32,886 nucleotides of DNA, taken from contig DAOWFP010000114.1 in NCBI GenBank assembly GCA_030637895.1, positions 1-32,886 of the forward strand, given 5' to 3'. Shown here one piece after another: positions 1 through 8,070 of the stretch. The notes under the pieces were generated by a model. It was given only the letters and a program-made list of their open reading frames with translations. It ran no database searches and was not told where the DNA came from. This stretch comes from Bacteroidota bacterium. GTDB lineage: Bacteria; Bacteroidota; Bacteroidia; Bacteroidales; GCA-2748055. Each line of letters starts with the position of its first letter. Positions within the stretch are counted from its first letter, which is position 1. The position numbers and the translations under genes are program-made.

Positions 1-653
1 AATTAACAAAAATCATTTTGTGGGTGGTTGCTGGAATCTCCCTCATCGTGGTTCTTTTCTTCTACATCGGACCCAAGACAGTCTCTGACTATGAGGCACT
101 TGTGGACCGAGTTGATGACGGACTGAGCGGTATGGATATTGTTGCTCCATTAGCCCCCATGCCTGTCATAGATACATCTCTGACAGACTCTATTGCTATT
201 GCTGAGAATATCGCAGCCGTCCAGCAAGCTGAAGAGGAGCGTCTTGCTGCAGCAACTGCGGCGGCCGAGGCTCCACAGAAAACTGTCAAAGAACTGACAA
301 CTGGCTGGGAAGCTATACTCTATTTTCGTACCGATATAGCACTGATGTGGGCATATATCCTTATTCTCATCACTTTGATTGCTGCTATCGCGTTTCCGCT
401 TGTTGCTGTAATCTCCAACCCCAAAGCCCTCATAAGGTTACTGATAGTACTTGCAGGTTTTGCAGTGTTGGTGGTGGTTTCATACCTGTTGGCCAGCGAT
501 ACAGCCATGGAAATCATTGGTTACGATGGAACAGGAAACACTGATCCGGGAACCTTGAAGATGGTCGATACAGTCTTGTTTGTGACCTATATGCTGTTTG
601 GATTGGCTCTTGGATCAATTCTCTATGCCATTACTTCAAAGGCATTTAAATAA
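1..653 (+). CDS. Four-helix membrane protein of the ExbB/ExbD operon, 5' truncated
   Basis: The reading frame is open to the left window edge, so the true start lies outside and only about 217 codons are seen. A TTG at 18 opens the frame inside the first hydrophobic helix and is unlikely to be the start. After that helix comes an extracytoplasmic Ala/Glu-rich linker with an EEERLAAATAAAEA stretch. Three more hydrophobic segments follow, roughly codons 115-137, 142-160 and 190-207 counted from position 18. The gene lies 24 nt before two exbD genes in the same orientation. In Bacteroidota, a polytopic protein of unknown function is often found between the MotA/TolQ/ExbB-type gene and exbD, which matches this position. 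I infer a membrane accessory of a proton-motive-force energiser complex. No catalytic motif was recognised. Confidence 0.75.
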   Translation, partial: LTKIILWVVAGISLIVVLFFYIGPKTVSDYEALVDRVDDGLSGMDIVAPLAPMPVIDTSLTDSIAIAENIAAVQQAEEERLAAATAAAEAPQKTVKELTTGWEAILYFRTDIALMWAYILILITLIAAIAFPLVAVISNPKALIRLLIVLAGFAVLVVVSYLLASDTAMEIIGYDGTGNTDPGTLKMVDTVLFVTYMLFGLALGSILYAITSKAFK

Positions 654-677
654 GAATCACTAGAAAAACAAAAACCG

Positions 678-1313
678 ATGGCATCAAGAGAAACACCGGA
701 AGTAAATGGAGGATCACTGGCTGATATTGCCTTTCTCCTGTTAATATTCTTTCTGGTTACTACTACCATGGATACCGACACCGGGATCACCAGGCTGTTG
801 CCTCCAGAACCCGATCCAGAACAGGAAGATGTTGAAGTGAAGGTAAACAAGCGAAATGTGCTGGTGGTGCTTCTCAACCGAAGCGACCTGCTGATGGTGG
901 GTGGAGAAGTAATGGATAGGCTTGCTTTGAAAGACAAGACCATTGAGTTCTTTACCAATCCGCTGTACAAAGAAGATCTGCCGGTTATGGAAGAGACTGA
1001 AATACAGTTTCCTCCTGGTAGTTCATCTCTTCTTCCCGAAGATGGAATGTGGAGGGGCGAGGTCTCCAAAGGGGTGATTTCGCTTCAAAACGACCGTTCA
1101 ACCACCTACGGGAAATACCTGCAGGTTCAGAACGAGTTAGTTGCAGCGGTAAACACTTTGAGAAATGACTTCTGTAACCTATACTTCGACAAGGATTACA
1201 GTGAGCTAAACACAAATAATCCCATTGAAGAGGAGATACAGCTGGGAATCCGGCAGAGGTATAAGATGAATATTTCCGAATCGGAACCTAAAAGTATAGG
1301 AGGGCGTAACTAA
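678..1313 (+). CDS. ExbD/TolR-family biopolymer transport protein (long form)
   Basis: This 211-residue protein has a short cytoplasmic N-terminus and one membrane helix (about residues 14-33). The helix contains the sequence SLADIAFLLLIFF, with Asp16 at the position of the proton-relay Asp of ExbD/TolR. A periplasmic domain follows. ExbD proteins usually have 130-150 residues. This one carries an extra 60 or so residues in the middle (about 85-145), a pattern also seen in Bacteroidota exbD pairs. Its stop overlaps the next exbD start by one base (TAATG), so the two are probably translationally coupled. With ExbB it would couple the proton gradient to TonB-dependent transport, or to another envelope process. 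The transporter it serves cannot be told from here. Confidence 0.88.
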   Translation: MASRETPEVNGGSLADIAFLLLIFFLVTTTMDTDTGITRLLPPEPDPEQEDVEVKVNKRNVLVVLLNRSDLLMVGGEVMDRLALKDKTIEFFTNPLYKEDLPVMEETEIQFPPGSSSLLPEDGMWRGEVSKGVISLQNDRSTTYGKYLQVQNELVAAVNTLRNDFCNLYFDKDYSELNTNNPIEEEIQLGIRQRYKMNISESEPKSIGGRN

Positions 1314-1813
1314 TGTCTAAATTCAGAAAAAAAGGTGGGAAAGGTCTTCAGAAGATCAACACCTCTTCTCTTCCCGACATTGTTTTCATGCTGTTGTTCT
1401 TTTTCATGGTGGCAACAACAATGAGGGAAACTGAGATTCAGGTAAGAGTTAAAGTTCCTGAAGCCACAGAGGTAAAGAAGCTGGAGAAGAAATCTCTTGT
1501 GAGTTACATCTACATCGGACGCCCCATTGCACACGTGGCCAGGATGTATGGAACTGAACCCCTGATTCAGCTTAATGACAAGCTGGTCAGTGAAGAGGGT
1601 ATCCCCTATGAGGCGATTCAGGACTTTGTTCTGTTTGAGAGGGAAAAACTTCCCGAAGCTGATAAGAGCAAAATGGTCATATCCATGAGGGTCGACCAGG
1701 ATATTTCTATGGGTAAAGTAGATGATGTGAAACAGTCGCTCAGAAGAGCAAAAGCTTTGATTATCAACTATTCTGCGAAGAAGGAATATAGAAATCAGGG
1801 AAGGCAAAGGTAA
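1313..1813 (+). CDS. ExbD/TolR-family biopolymer transport protein (second copy)
   Basis: This 166-residue protein has a basic N-terminus, one membrane helix (about residues 20-38, sequence SLPDIVFMLLFFFM) and a periplasmic domain. Asp22 is the conserved intramembrane acid. The ATG shares a base with the upstream exbD stop, so the start is well fixed. It is more standard in size than its neighbour. The two proteins differ enough that a heteromeric ExbD assembly is plausible, since ExbD works as a dimer inside the ExbB pentamer; that is inference. A strong hairpin terminator follows 20-50 nt after the stop, which marks the end of the operon. Confidence 0.9.
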   Translation: MSKFRKKGGKGLQKINTSSLPDIVFMLLFFFMVATTMRETEIQVRVKVPEATEVKKLEKKSLVSYIYIGRPIAHVARMYGTEPLIQLNDKLVSEEGIPYEAIQDFVLFEREKLPEADKSKMVISMRVDQDISMGKVDDVKQSLRRAKALIINYSAKKEYRNQGRQR

Positions 1814-1827
1814 CAGGATTAGATCCA

Positions 1828-1871
1828 AAGACACAGAGGGCACCCATTTGGGCTGCCCTCTTTTTTTGTGT
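1828..1871 (+). terminator. Intrinsic terminator of the exbD operon
   Basis: AGAGGGCA (1835-1842) pairs with TGCCCTCT (1854-1861). The inner CCC/GGG pair extends the stem around an ATTT loop, and a run of T residues overlaps and follows the right arm (1861-1867). It lies shortly after the second exbD stop. Confidence 0.88.
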
Positions 1872-1965
1872 TTCCTCGCCATAGGTAGTCTCACCGCTAT
1901 AAAAATAAAAAGGGGCTAGCCCGATATGGGTGATGAGAAAAAAGAAAGCCTGTTGATGAAAGGAG

Positions 1966-2949
1966 CTATTCGTAGAGGGCGATATATACCTGGTCCACCA
2001 TATCCTGGAAGTTCTCAGGTTGATCAAAGATGGCACGTTTCTTCATGAATCGCTCTGTGTGGTAGAAGAGTTTGGTTTTATCAGACCCCGTATACTGCTC
2101 TATGGGGCTGTCAAAATAAAGGTCACTGATGTTTTTGTCATAGAGTTTCTTCACTGAGTTTCCGAGGCCAAAGAGTAGGTAATACTTGGAAATCGGTGTG
2201 GCCGGATTCTCATAGTCACAGTAGATCTTATCCACATAAGTTCCATTTTCATAGATCACCACCTCCCTGACGAATCCCTCATAGGTATAGAAAACCCACT
2301 CCCCATGGCGCTGGCGTGTTTTTTTAAACCCCTGGAATTTAATGGTTCCATCATTATAAAATTCCATCTCGGGAACATACATCTTGCCACTTGGGGCCTT
2401 CAATTTTCCATTGACCAGGATCCGGTCCTCAATACCGAAGTAGCTCAGGTAAGGCATATCCCGGATAATCTCCTCCGGATTTGAAGTATCTTCAGGCTTT
2501 TGGTAATTGGCACCAGCAAATACCTCTTCTGAATGTTCAATCAGTAGCTCCTGTTCATAAATACCATCCTCATAGGCTTTTCTGTCTCTCAATTTGGATA
2601 TTAGCAAACCCATATTACTGTGCTTGCTTCCACTCAAATCTGCCAGCCCCATGGATGTGAGGATTAACTCCTTCTCATTTCTGTAGAGAAAGGTATTGAG
2701 CTTATCATGATAAAGAATCCTCAGGTTCTTGAATTCTTTGTACCAGCGCTGGCCCCTGGTCTGGTTCCTTTCTTTTCCAAACACCACTGTGATACGGACA
2801 TTCCGCTGATCGGCCTGCTGAAACCTTAAAATCACACTCTCATGGAATTTCATTGCCGGAGTGAAGAATACGATCTCATTATTGGCCTCCGAAATCAAAC
2901 GGTCAATCTGGTACGATGTGCCCACTGGTGAAAGGAATTCGGCAGCCAT
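1966..2949 (-). CDS. PLD-like domain fused to MORN-like repeats, unknown function
   Basis: The protein has 327 residues, no signal peptide and no membrane segment. The N-terminal 150 or so residues resemble a single phospholipase-D-like fold. A strand-helix segment (IDRLISEANNEIVFFTPAMK) is followed by YHDKLNTFLY and then a block ending SGSKHSNMGLL. The HxK of the HKD motif may survive as HDK (in YHDK), but the expected Asp downstream is absent, so catalysis is doubtful. About residues 180-250 hold repeats of the MORN_2 type: EFYNDGTIKFQGF, HGEWVFY, VVIYENGTYV. It stands alone between the exbD operon and the tRNA, transcribed away from the tRNA. The ATG at 2949 has no clear ribosome binding site, as usual for the phylum. 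The function is not recognised; a binding or scaffold role is as likely as an enzyme. Confidence 0.7.
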   Translation of the reverse strand: MAAEFLSPVGTSYQIDRLISEANNEIVFFTPAMKFHESVILRFQQADQRNVRITVVFGKERNQTRGQRWYKEFKNLRILYHDKLNTFLYRNEKELILTSMGLADLSGSKHSNMGLLISKLRDRKAYEDGIYEQELLIEHSEEVFAGANYQKPEDTSNPEEIIRDMPYLSYFGIEDRILVNGKLKAPSGKMYVPEMEFYNDGTIKFQGFKKTRQRHGEWVFYTYEGFVREVVIYENGTYVDKIYCDYENPATPISKYYLLFGLGNSVKKLYDKNISDLYFDSPIEQYTGSDKTKLFYHTERFMKKRAIFDQPENFQDMVDQVYIALYE

Positions 2950-3065
2950 AAAATTGTTTCAAAAAGTTTTATCAAATTCTTCCTAACGAAATTATGCAAA
3001 AAACAAACTCCTTTTAAAGGAAATATTAACAACCATACGCTTTGGGACAGTTCCCCCTGGGGGGG

Positions 3066-3090
3066 GAAAAAAACCCTGATCAAATCAGGG
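3066..3090 (-). terminator. Intrinsic terminator after tRNA-Arg
   Basis: Read on the minus strand, CCCTGAT, loop TTG and ATCAGGG form a 7-bp perfect stem (3074-3090), followed by seven T residues (3073-3067). It lies 17 nt beyond the tRNA 3' end. Confidence 0.88.
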
Positions 3091-3106
3091 CGGAAGAAAT
3101 TGTATG

Positions 3107-3179
3107 TGACCTCAGGAAGACTCGAACTCCCACCATGGGAACCGGAATCCCACGTTCTATCCAGTTAAACTATGAGGCC
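3107..3179 (-). tRNA. tRNA-Arg (anticodon CCG)
   Basis: A complete 73-nt cloverleaf can be folded by hand. The acceptor stem is GGCCTCA/TGAGGTC with one G-U pair, the D stem GTTT/GAAC, and the D loop contains GG. The anticodon stem is TGGGA/TCCCA with loop TTCCGGT, giving anticodon CCG. The variable loop has four bases. The T stem is GGGAG/CTTCC with loop TTCGAGT, and the discriminator is A. CCA is not encoded. It has its own promoter-like box and a hairpin terminator and is divergent from leuS. Confidence 0.95.
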
Positions 3180-3190
3180 AGAATGGACCG

Positions 3191-3221
3191 CAAAGTTAAT
3201 AGTTTTTTATAATTTCGCACA
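3191..3221 (-). promoter_or_regulatory. Promoter of the tRNA-Arg gene (Bacteroidota type)
   Basis: On the minus strand TAACTTTG (3198-3191) is a perfect TAnnTTTG -7 box. TGTG (3221-3218) stands 19 nt upstream at the -33 position, three of four matching TTTG. Transcription would begin about 5 nt before the tRNA. Confidence 0.6.
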
Positions 3222-3241
3222 CTGAATCAGAAGCTGACAGA

Positions 3242-5896
3242 ATGGACTATAAGTTTGCAGAAATTGAAAAGCGGTGGCAGGACTACTGGGAAAAGCATAA
3301 AACCTTTCGAACAGAGGATGACTTCTCCCTACCGAAGTTTTATGTACTGGATATGTTTCCCTACCCTTCAGGAACGGGATTACATGTGGGCCACCCCGAG
3401 GGATATACGGCTACTGATATCGTTGCCCGTTATAAAAGGATGAATGGCTTTAATGTGCTCCACCCCATGGGATGGGATGCCTTTGGATTGCCCGCCGAAC
3501 AATATGCCATCGAAACCGGTACCCATCCATCGCTGACAACACAGAATAATTGTGATAATTTCCGTAGGCAGATCAAGTCCCTTGGCCTGGGATATGACTG
3601 GGACCGTGAGGTCAATACAACTGATCCCGGATATTTCAAATGGACCCAGTGGATTTTTATCCGACTGTACAACACCTGGTTCGATGAAGTGCAGCAGAAA
3701 GGACGCCCCATTGAAGAGCTTGAGGTCCCTGTAGAGATAAAAGCTGTGGGAGAAGAGGCCATCAACGATTTTATTGCAGAAAAACGTCTTGCCTATTATG
3801 ATGATGCGCAGGTATGGTGGTGCCCGCACTGCAGGATCGTCTGTGCCAATGAAGAGGTACTCAATGACGGCACCCACGAAAAGTGTGGAAACCTTGTTGA
3901 GAGGAAGAATCTTAAACAATGGATGCTCCGGATACCTCAATATGCCGAGAGACTGCTGGATGGACTGGAAAATGTAGATTGGCCAGAGGGAGTTAAAGAT
4001 ATGCAGCGCAACTGGATCGGACGTTCTACCGGAGCTGAAGTAGATTTTCTGGTAGCGGAAAAAGGTGAAATCCTCAGGGTTTTTACCACCCGTCCCGACA
4101 CCCTGTTTGGTGCCACATACATGGTGGTTGCCCCTGAACATCCTCTTTTGAAGGAGCTTACAACAACGGAACAGTTTACAAAGGTGGATGCCTATGTGGC
4201 CCAGGCCGGACTAAAATCGGAATTGGATCGTTCAGACCTCTCACGAGAGAAGAGCGGGGTCTTTACAGGCTCTTATGCCATCAACCCGGTAAACAATACA
4301 AAGATTCCCATCTGGGTAGCCGATTACGTTCTGATGGGGTATGGAACCGGGGCCATCATGGCTGTTCCGGGTCACGATACCCGTGACTTTGAATTTGCCA
4401 CTGCTTTTTCACTCTCCATCCCCTGTATTCTTGATCCTGATACTGATGATAAAGATCTGCGCGAACAGGTCCTTAGAGGGGAAGCCTGCTGGACCGGCGA
4501 TGGACGCTATGTCAACTCTGCCTCGGAAGAGACCGGACTGAATATCAACGGGCTTTCCAAAGAGGAGGGGATTGCGAAGACCATACAATGGCTGGACCAG
4601 AATAAACTGGGTACAGAGGCCATCAATTACAAGATCAGGGACTGGCTATTCAGCCGGCAGCGTTACTGGGGAGAACCCTTTCCTGTAATCCACTGGGAAG
4701 ACGGTGAGATCTCATTGCTGGAGGAGTCCCAGCTGCCACTTCAACTTCCTGAAATGGAAAAATATGAGCCAGGCAGTCATGGTGAGTCCCCGCTGGCCAA
4801 TGCCACTGAATGGCTCCATGTGAGTGATTCCAATGGACGTAAAGGCAGGCGTGAAACCAATACCATGCCTCAATGGGCCGGATCATGCTGGTACTATCTC
4901 AGATACATAGATCCTAAAAATGATGAGGAGCCCTTCTCCAAAGCAAAGGAGAATTACTGGCTGCCCGTGGATCTCTATGTGGGAGGCGCCGAACATGCCG
5001 TACTTCACCTGCTCTATAGCCGCTTCTGGCATAAAGTACTTTTCGATCTGGGTATTGTCTCCACAGATGAGCCCTATACCAAGTTATTTAACCAGGGGAT
5101 GATCCTCGCTTTTGCCTATGAAACAGAGGCCGGGGCCAAGGTGGCCAGCGACCTGGTGGAGGAACGAGATGGTGCTTTCTATCATACCGAAACCGGGGAA
5201 CCCTTGAAACAGATTGTGGCCAAAATGTCCAAATCACTAAAAAATGTGGTGAATCCGGACGATGTTGTTTCCAGTTACGGAGCTGATTCGCTTCGACTCT
5301 ATGAGATGTTCCTTGGTCCACTGGATGCAGTAAAGCCCTGGGTCGAAAATGGGGTAAAGGGTGTCTATAACTTCCTGAACCGCGTCCATAAGTTTTTTGC
5401 TGATCCGGACCATTACCATTCTGGCGAGGAGGATCTGGAAATATTAAAGTCGCTGCACGCTACCATTAAAAAGGTGGGTGGCGATGTGGAGACGCTTCAT
5501 TTCAATACAGCCATCTCCCAGATGATGATCTTTACCAATCTCACCATAAAAAAAGGTAAGGTAAGCCGTCAGACCGCGGAAGCTTTTATCAGGGTGCTGG
5601 GTCCATTTGCTCCCCACCTGGCAGAAGAGATATGGAGCATTCTGGGCAACAGTGGCTCCATTGCCTTAGCTCCATGGCCCCCATTTGATGAATCAATGCT
5701 CCAGGAAGACTCCCACGAATATCCTGTTATGATCAATGGGAAGCTCAGGTTCAAGATTTTACTTCCACTGAACATGGAGGCTGAGGAGATCAGGGAACAG
5801 GTCCTGGCACATGAAACTGCCCAGAAGTGGACCGGAGGAGATGATCCCAAACGGTTTATCCATGTGCCTAAAAAGATTATCAACATCGTAGTATGA
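3242..5896 (+). CDS. leuS: Leucyl-tRNA synthetase
   Basis: This is a class I aminoacyl-tRNA synthetase of 884 residues that charges tRNA-Leu in the cytoplasm. The HIGH-type motif is HVGH at residues 48-51 after FPYPSGTGL. The KMSKS motif is at residues 661-665 (KMSKSLKNVV). Between them lie a zinc-site-like WCPHC block and the editing (CP1) domain, with TTRPDTLFGATY and a GTGAIMAVPGHD block. The C-terminal anticodon-binding and tail domains are complete. Length and motif order are typical for bacterial LeuRS. The stop overlaps the start of the next gene by four bases (ATGA), so the two are probably translationally coupled. Confidence 0.98.
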   Translation: MDYKFAEIEKRWQDYWEKHKTFRTEDDFSLPKFYVLDMFPYPSGTGLHVGHPEGYTATDIVARYKRMNGFNVLHPMGWDAFGLPAEQYAIETGTHPSLTTQNNCDNFRRQIKSLGLGYDWDREVNTTDPGYFKWTQWIFIRLYNTWFDEVQQKGRPIEELEVPVEIKAVGEEAINDFIAEKRLAYYDDAQVWWCPHCRIVCANEEVLNDGTHEKCGNLVERKNLKQWMLRIPQYAERLLDGLENVDWPEGVKDMQRNWIGRSTGAEVDFLVAEKGEILRVFTTRPDTLFGATYMVVAPEHPLLKELTTTEQFTKVDAYVAQAGLKSELDRSDLSREKSGVFTGSYAINPVNNTKIPIWVADYVLMGYGTGAIMAVPGHDTRDFEFATAFSLSIPCILDPDTDDKDLREQVLRGEACWTGDGRYVNSASEETGLNINGLSKEEGIAKTIQWLDQNKLGTEAINYKIRDWLFSRQRYWGEPFPVIHWEDGEISLLEESQLPLQLPEMEKYEPGSHGESPLANATEWLHVSDSNGRKGRRETNTMPQWAGSCWYYLRYIDPKNDEEPFSKAKENYWLPVDLYVGGAEHAVLHLLYSRFWHKVLFDLGIVSTDEPYTKLFNQGMILAFAYETEAGAKVASDLVEERDGAFYHTETGEPLKQIVAKMSKSLKNVVNPDDVVSSYGADSLRLYEMFLGPLDAVKPWVENGVKGVYNFLNRVHKFFADPDHYHSGEEDLEILKSLHATIKKVGGDVETLHFNTAISQMMIFTNLTIKKGKVSRQTAEAFIRVLGPFAPHLAEEIWSILGNSGSIALAPWPPFDESMLQEDSHEYPVMINGKLRFKILLPLNMEAEEIREQVLAHETAQKWTGGDDPKRFIHVPKKIINIVV

Positions 5897-7170
5897 TAAA
5901 GCACAAGGGAATTAAAATCATAGGCTTGTTGCTTCTGGGTGGAGTGATGGGGATCAGCCTGCTTTTGTCAGCCTGTAAGACCACACCGACCCAGGCAGTA
6001 GCATCCACCCCGGTGGAGTCTGCTATTGATACCATTGTTCCTGCCACAGACGATTATGGGATTCCCATGGACCTGTATAATGTTGAGGAGGGAAAGGTTG
6101 GCCGTAATCAAACCCTCTCCGACCTGCTTCAGCCCCTGGGTGTAAGCTTGCAGGAAATCTACCAGATCTCGCTGCTCCCCGACAGCTTGGTTAATGAGCG
6201 GAAAATCAAGCAGGGGAATCCTTATCTTTTTTACTCCCTGAAGGATGCTCATTTGGAAGTTCCCCGGAATGCTGAGGCAATATTTATTTATGAAAAGGAT
6301 CAACTCAATTTTGTGGCCATAAGTATTGATCCGGATTCTATCTGGGCAAGAAATGGCAGGAAGCCAGTCGATACAAGGCAGCAGGTGGCCTCCGGCATCA
6401 TAGAAACTTCCCTGTGGGAATCCATGCTGGCAGCAGATGCGAATCCCATGCTGGCCATAGAGTTAAGCGAAATTTTTGCCTGGACCATTGATTTTTTTGG
6501 ATTACAGCAGGGCGATCAATATAAAGTGATCTATGAAGAATCCTTTGTGGATTCGAGCTCCATAGGTATCGATAGAATCACCGGAGCCTGGATCTGTCAC
6601 AATGAGACCGATTTCTGGGCAATTCCCTTTGTACAGGACAGCATCAGGAGCTTTTTCGATGAAGAGGGGAACAGTCTCCGTAAAGCATTTTTAAAGGCGC
6701 CCCTCAGGTTCTCCAGGATCAGTTCGGGTTTTTCCCATTCCAGATATCATCCTGTATTGAAAATCAGGCGTCCTCACCACGGAGTCGATTATGCGGCCCC
6801 AACTGGAACCCCGGTTCATACAGTGGGTGATGGTGTTATCACAAAGGTGGGCTATCAGAAGGGAGGTGGTGGAAACTATGTGAAAATCAAACACAACAGT
6901 GTTTATTCCACTACTTACATGCACCTGAGTGGTTTCGGCAAAGGTGTTAGACAGGGTGTTTATGTAAAGCAAGGTGATGTCATCGGGTATGTGGGAAGCA
7001 GCGGCCTGGCCACCGGTCCGCACCTCGATTTCAGGTTCTATAAGAATGGCAGTGCAGTCAACCCACTCAAAGTGGAGGCTCCTCCTGTGGAGCCCGTATA
7101 TGAAAAGAACAGGAGGGCCTATGGACTGATCCGGGTCTTCACCATCAGTTGGCTAAAGCTCCTTCAATAA
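5893..7170 (+). CDS. M23-family (LytM-type) peptidase, predicted lipoprotein
   Basis: The 425-residue protein has a hydrophobic leader ending in a lipobox (LLSAC, Cys about residue 28), so it is probably anchored in an envelope membrane. The middle region is an elongated domain of the OapA/LysM-like kind found in Bacteroidota M23 proteins. The C-terminal peptidase has HHGVDYAAPTGTPV, with zinc ligands His295 and Asp299, and later YMHLSG and GPHLDFRFY. At the last site the usual HxH reads His377-Leu-Asp379, so one expected His is Asp. It probably cuts peptidoglycan cross-links. If the Asp change matters, it may instead regulate another hydrolase. It overlaps leuS by 4 nt, and its 3' end overlaps purN by 18 nt on the opposite strand. 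Confidence 0.88.
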   Translation: MIKHKGIKIIGLLLLGGVMGISLLLSACKTTPTQAVASTPVESAIDTIVPATDDYGIPMDLYNVEEGKVGRNQTLSDLLQPLGVSLQEIYQISLLPDSLVNERKIKQGNPYLFYSLKDAHLEVPRNAEAIFIYEKDQLNFVAISIDPDSIWARNGRKPVDTRQQVASGIIETSLWESMLAADANPMLAIELSEIFAWTIDFFGLQQGDQYKVIYEESFVDSSSIGIDRITGAWICHNETDFWAIPFVQDSIRSFFDEEGNSLRKAFLKAPLRFSRISSGFSHSRYHPVLKIRRPHHGVDYAAPTGTPVHTVGDGVITKVGYQKGGGGNYVKIKHNSVYSTTYMHLSGFGKGVRQGVYVKQGDVIGYVGSSGLATGPHLDFRFYKNGSAVNPLKVEAPPVEPVYEKNRRAYGLIRVFTISWLKLLQ

Positions 7171-7722
7171 GTTTTCAACCACCATAGGGTAAAATTTATA
7201 CTCCAGTTCATGAATCTTCTCGGCAAGGGAGTCTGGCGTTTCTCCAGAATCCAGGTCACATCTTGCCTGGAAGATAATATCACCTTCATCATATTCCGGG
7301 TTTACATAGTGAATGGTAATACCTGATTCCGATTCACCGGCCTCAATCACTGCACTGTGCACCCGGCTGCCATACATTCCTTTTCCCCCATATTTGGGAA
7401 GCAGTGCCGGATGGATGTTAACTATCTTATTTTCAAATGGTAAAAGCAGGTTTTCTGGCACAAGCCAGAGAAAACCCGCCAGGACGATATAATCAATGTC
7501 CCGTTCGATAAGCAGATCAAGCACTTCGTTTGAGCTGTAAAACTGCTCCCTGGTAAACACAAGCGATTCAACTTCATGGATTTGCGCCCGACCTATTACC
7601 CCGGCGCCCGGACGGTTGGTAAGTACGGTTCGGACCTCGCCAAAGGGACTCGTTCGAAAAAAATGAATCAAATTTTCGGCGTTTGTTCCTGATCCGGAGG
7701 CAAATATGGCTATGTTATTCAT
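7153..7722 (-). CDS. purN: Phosphoribosylglycinamide formyltransferase (GART)
   Basis: PurN transfers a formyl group from 10-formyl-tetrahydrofolate to GAR in de novo purine synthesis. The 189 residues match the usual compact form. An N-terminal ASGSGTNAENL glycine loop binds phosphate. The catalytic triad is Asn102 and His104 (in VNIHPALLP) and Asp145 (in YDEGD). The ATG at 7722 directly precedes a canonical first strand, so the start is secure. The gene converges with the M23 peptidase gene (18-nt overlap of the ends) and is divergent from acpP across an 80-nt AT-rich gap. Confidence 0.95.
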   Translation of the reverse strand: MNNIAIFASGSGTNAENLIHFFRTSPFGEVRTVLTNRPGAGVIGRAQIHEVESLVFTREQFYSSNEVLDLLIERDIDYIVLAGFLWLVPENLLLPFENKIVNIHPALLPKYGGKGMYGSRVHSAVIEAGESESGITIHYVNPEYDEGDIIFQARCDLDSGETPDSLAEKIHELEYKFYPMVVENLLKEL

Positions 7723-7727
7723 TTTTC

Positions 7728-7758
7728 TTTGAAAATAGTCGAATTTTGCATTTCTTTG
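7728..7758 (+). promoter_or_regulatory. Candidate acpP promoter
   Basis: TTTG (7728-7731), a 19-nt spacer and TTTCTTTG (7751-7758) fit the Bacteroidota -33/-7 arrangement TTTG-N19-TAnnTTTG, with one mismatch in the -7 box. Transcription would start near 7764, giving a leader of about 40 nt that is very rich in A and T before the acpP ATG. Confidence 0.5.
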
Positions 7759-7802
7759 CAGCGTTAAAAATAACTAATATTATTAATTAAAATTTTATAG
7801 TC

Positions 7803-8039
7803 ATGTCTGACATTGCATCAAGAGTAAAAGCAATCATCGTAGACAAATTAGGTGTTGATGAGAATGAAGTAACTGCAGAAGCCAGCTTCACTAATGACCT
7901 GGGAGCAGATTCTCTTGACACAGTCGAGCTGATCATGGAATTCGAAAAAGAGTTCAACATGGGTATTCCCGATGATCAAGCTGAAAACATTTCTACTGTT
8001 GGTGATGCGATCAAATATATTGAAGAGAACGCAGAGTAA
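7803..8039 (+). CDS. acpP: Acyl carrier protein
   Basis: This is a small acidic four-helix protein (78 residues) that carries growing fatty acyl chains on a phosphopantetheine arm. The attachment site is Ser37 in [10 protein letters not shown]. Length and sequence are typical throughout ([23 protein letters not shown]). It is followed 31 nt later by fabF, the elongating ketosynthase that uses acyl-ACP, a very common pairing in bacteria. Confidence 0.98.
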   Translation: MSDIASRVKAIIVDKLGVDENEVTAEASFTNDLGADSLDTVELIMEFEKEFNMGIPDDQAENISTVGDAIKYIEENAE

Positions 8040-8070
8040 GGTTAGTATTTAGTTCCAAAACTTATTTGGT

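Noticed and set aside
1310-1894. 194-codon open minus-strand frame over the second exbD
   Set aside because: It is antisense to a clear ExbD with conserved helix and Asp, and spans the terminator.
1908-1930. GGGCTAGCCC palindrome followed by T-rich DNA on the minus strand, after the PLD/MORN gene
   Set aside because: The stem would be only three pairs around a four-base loop, too weak for a confident terminator.
3380-4141. 253-codon open minus-strand frame inside leuS
   Set aside because: It runs antisense to the conserved synthetase catalytic region and matches nothing; a coding shadow.
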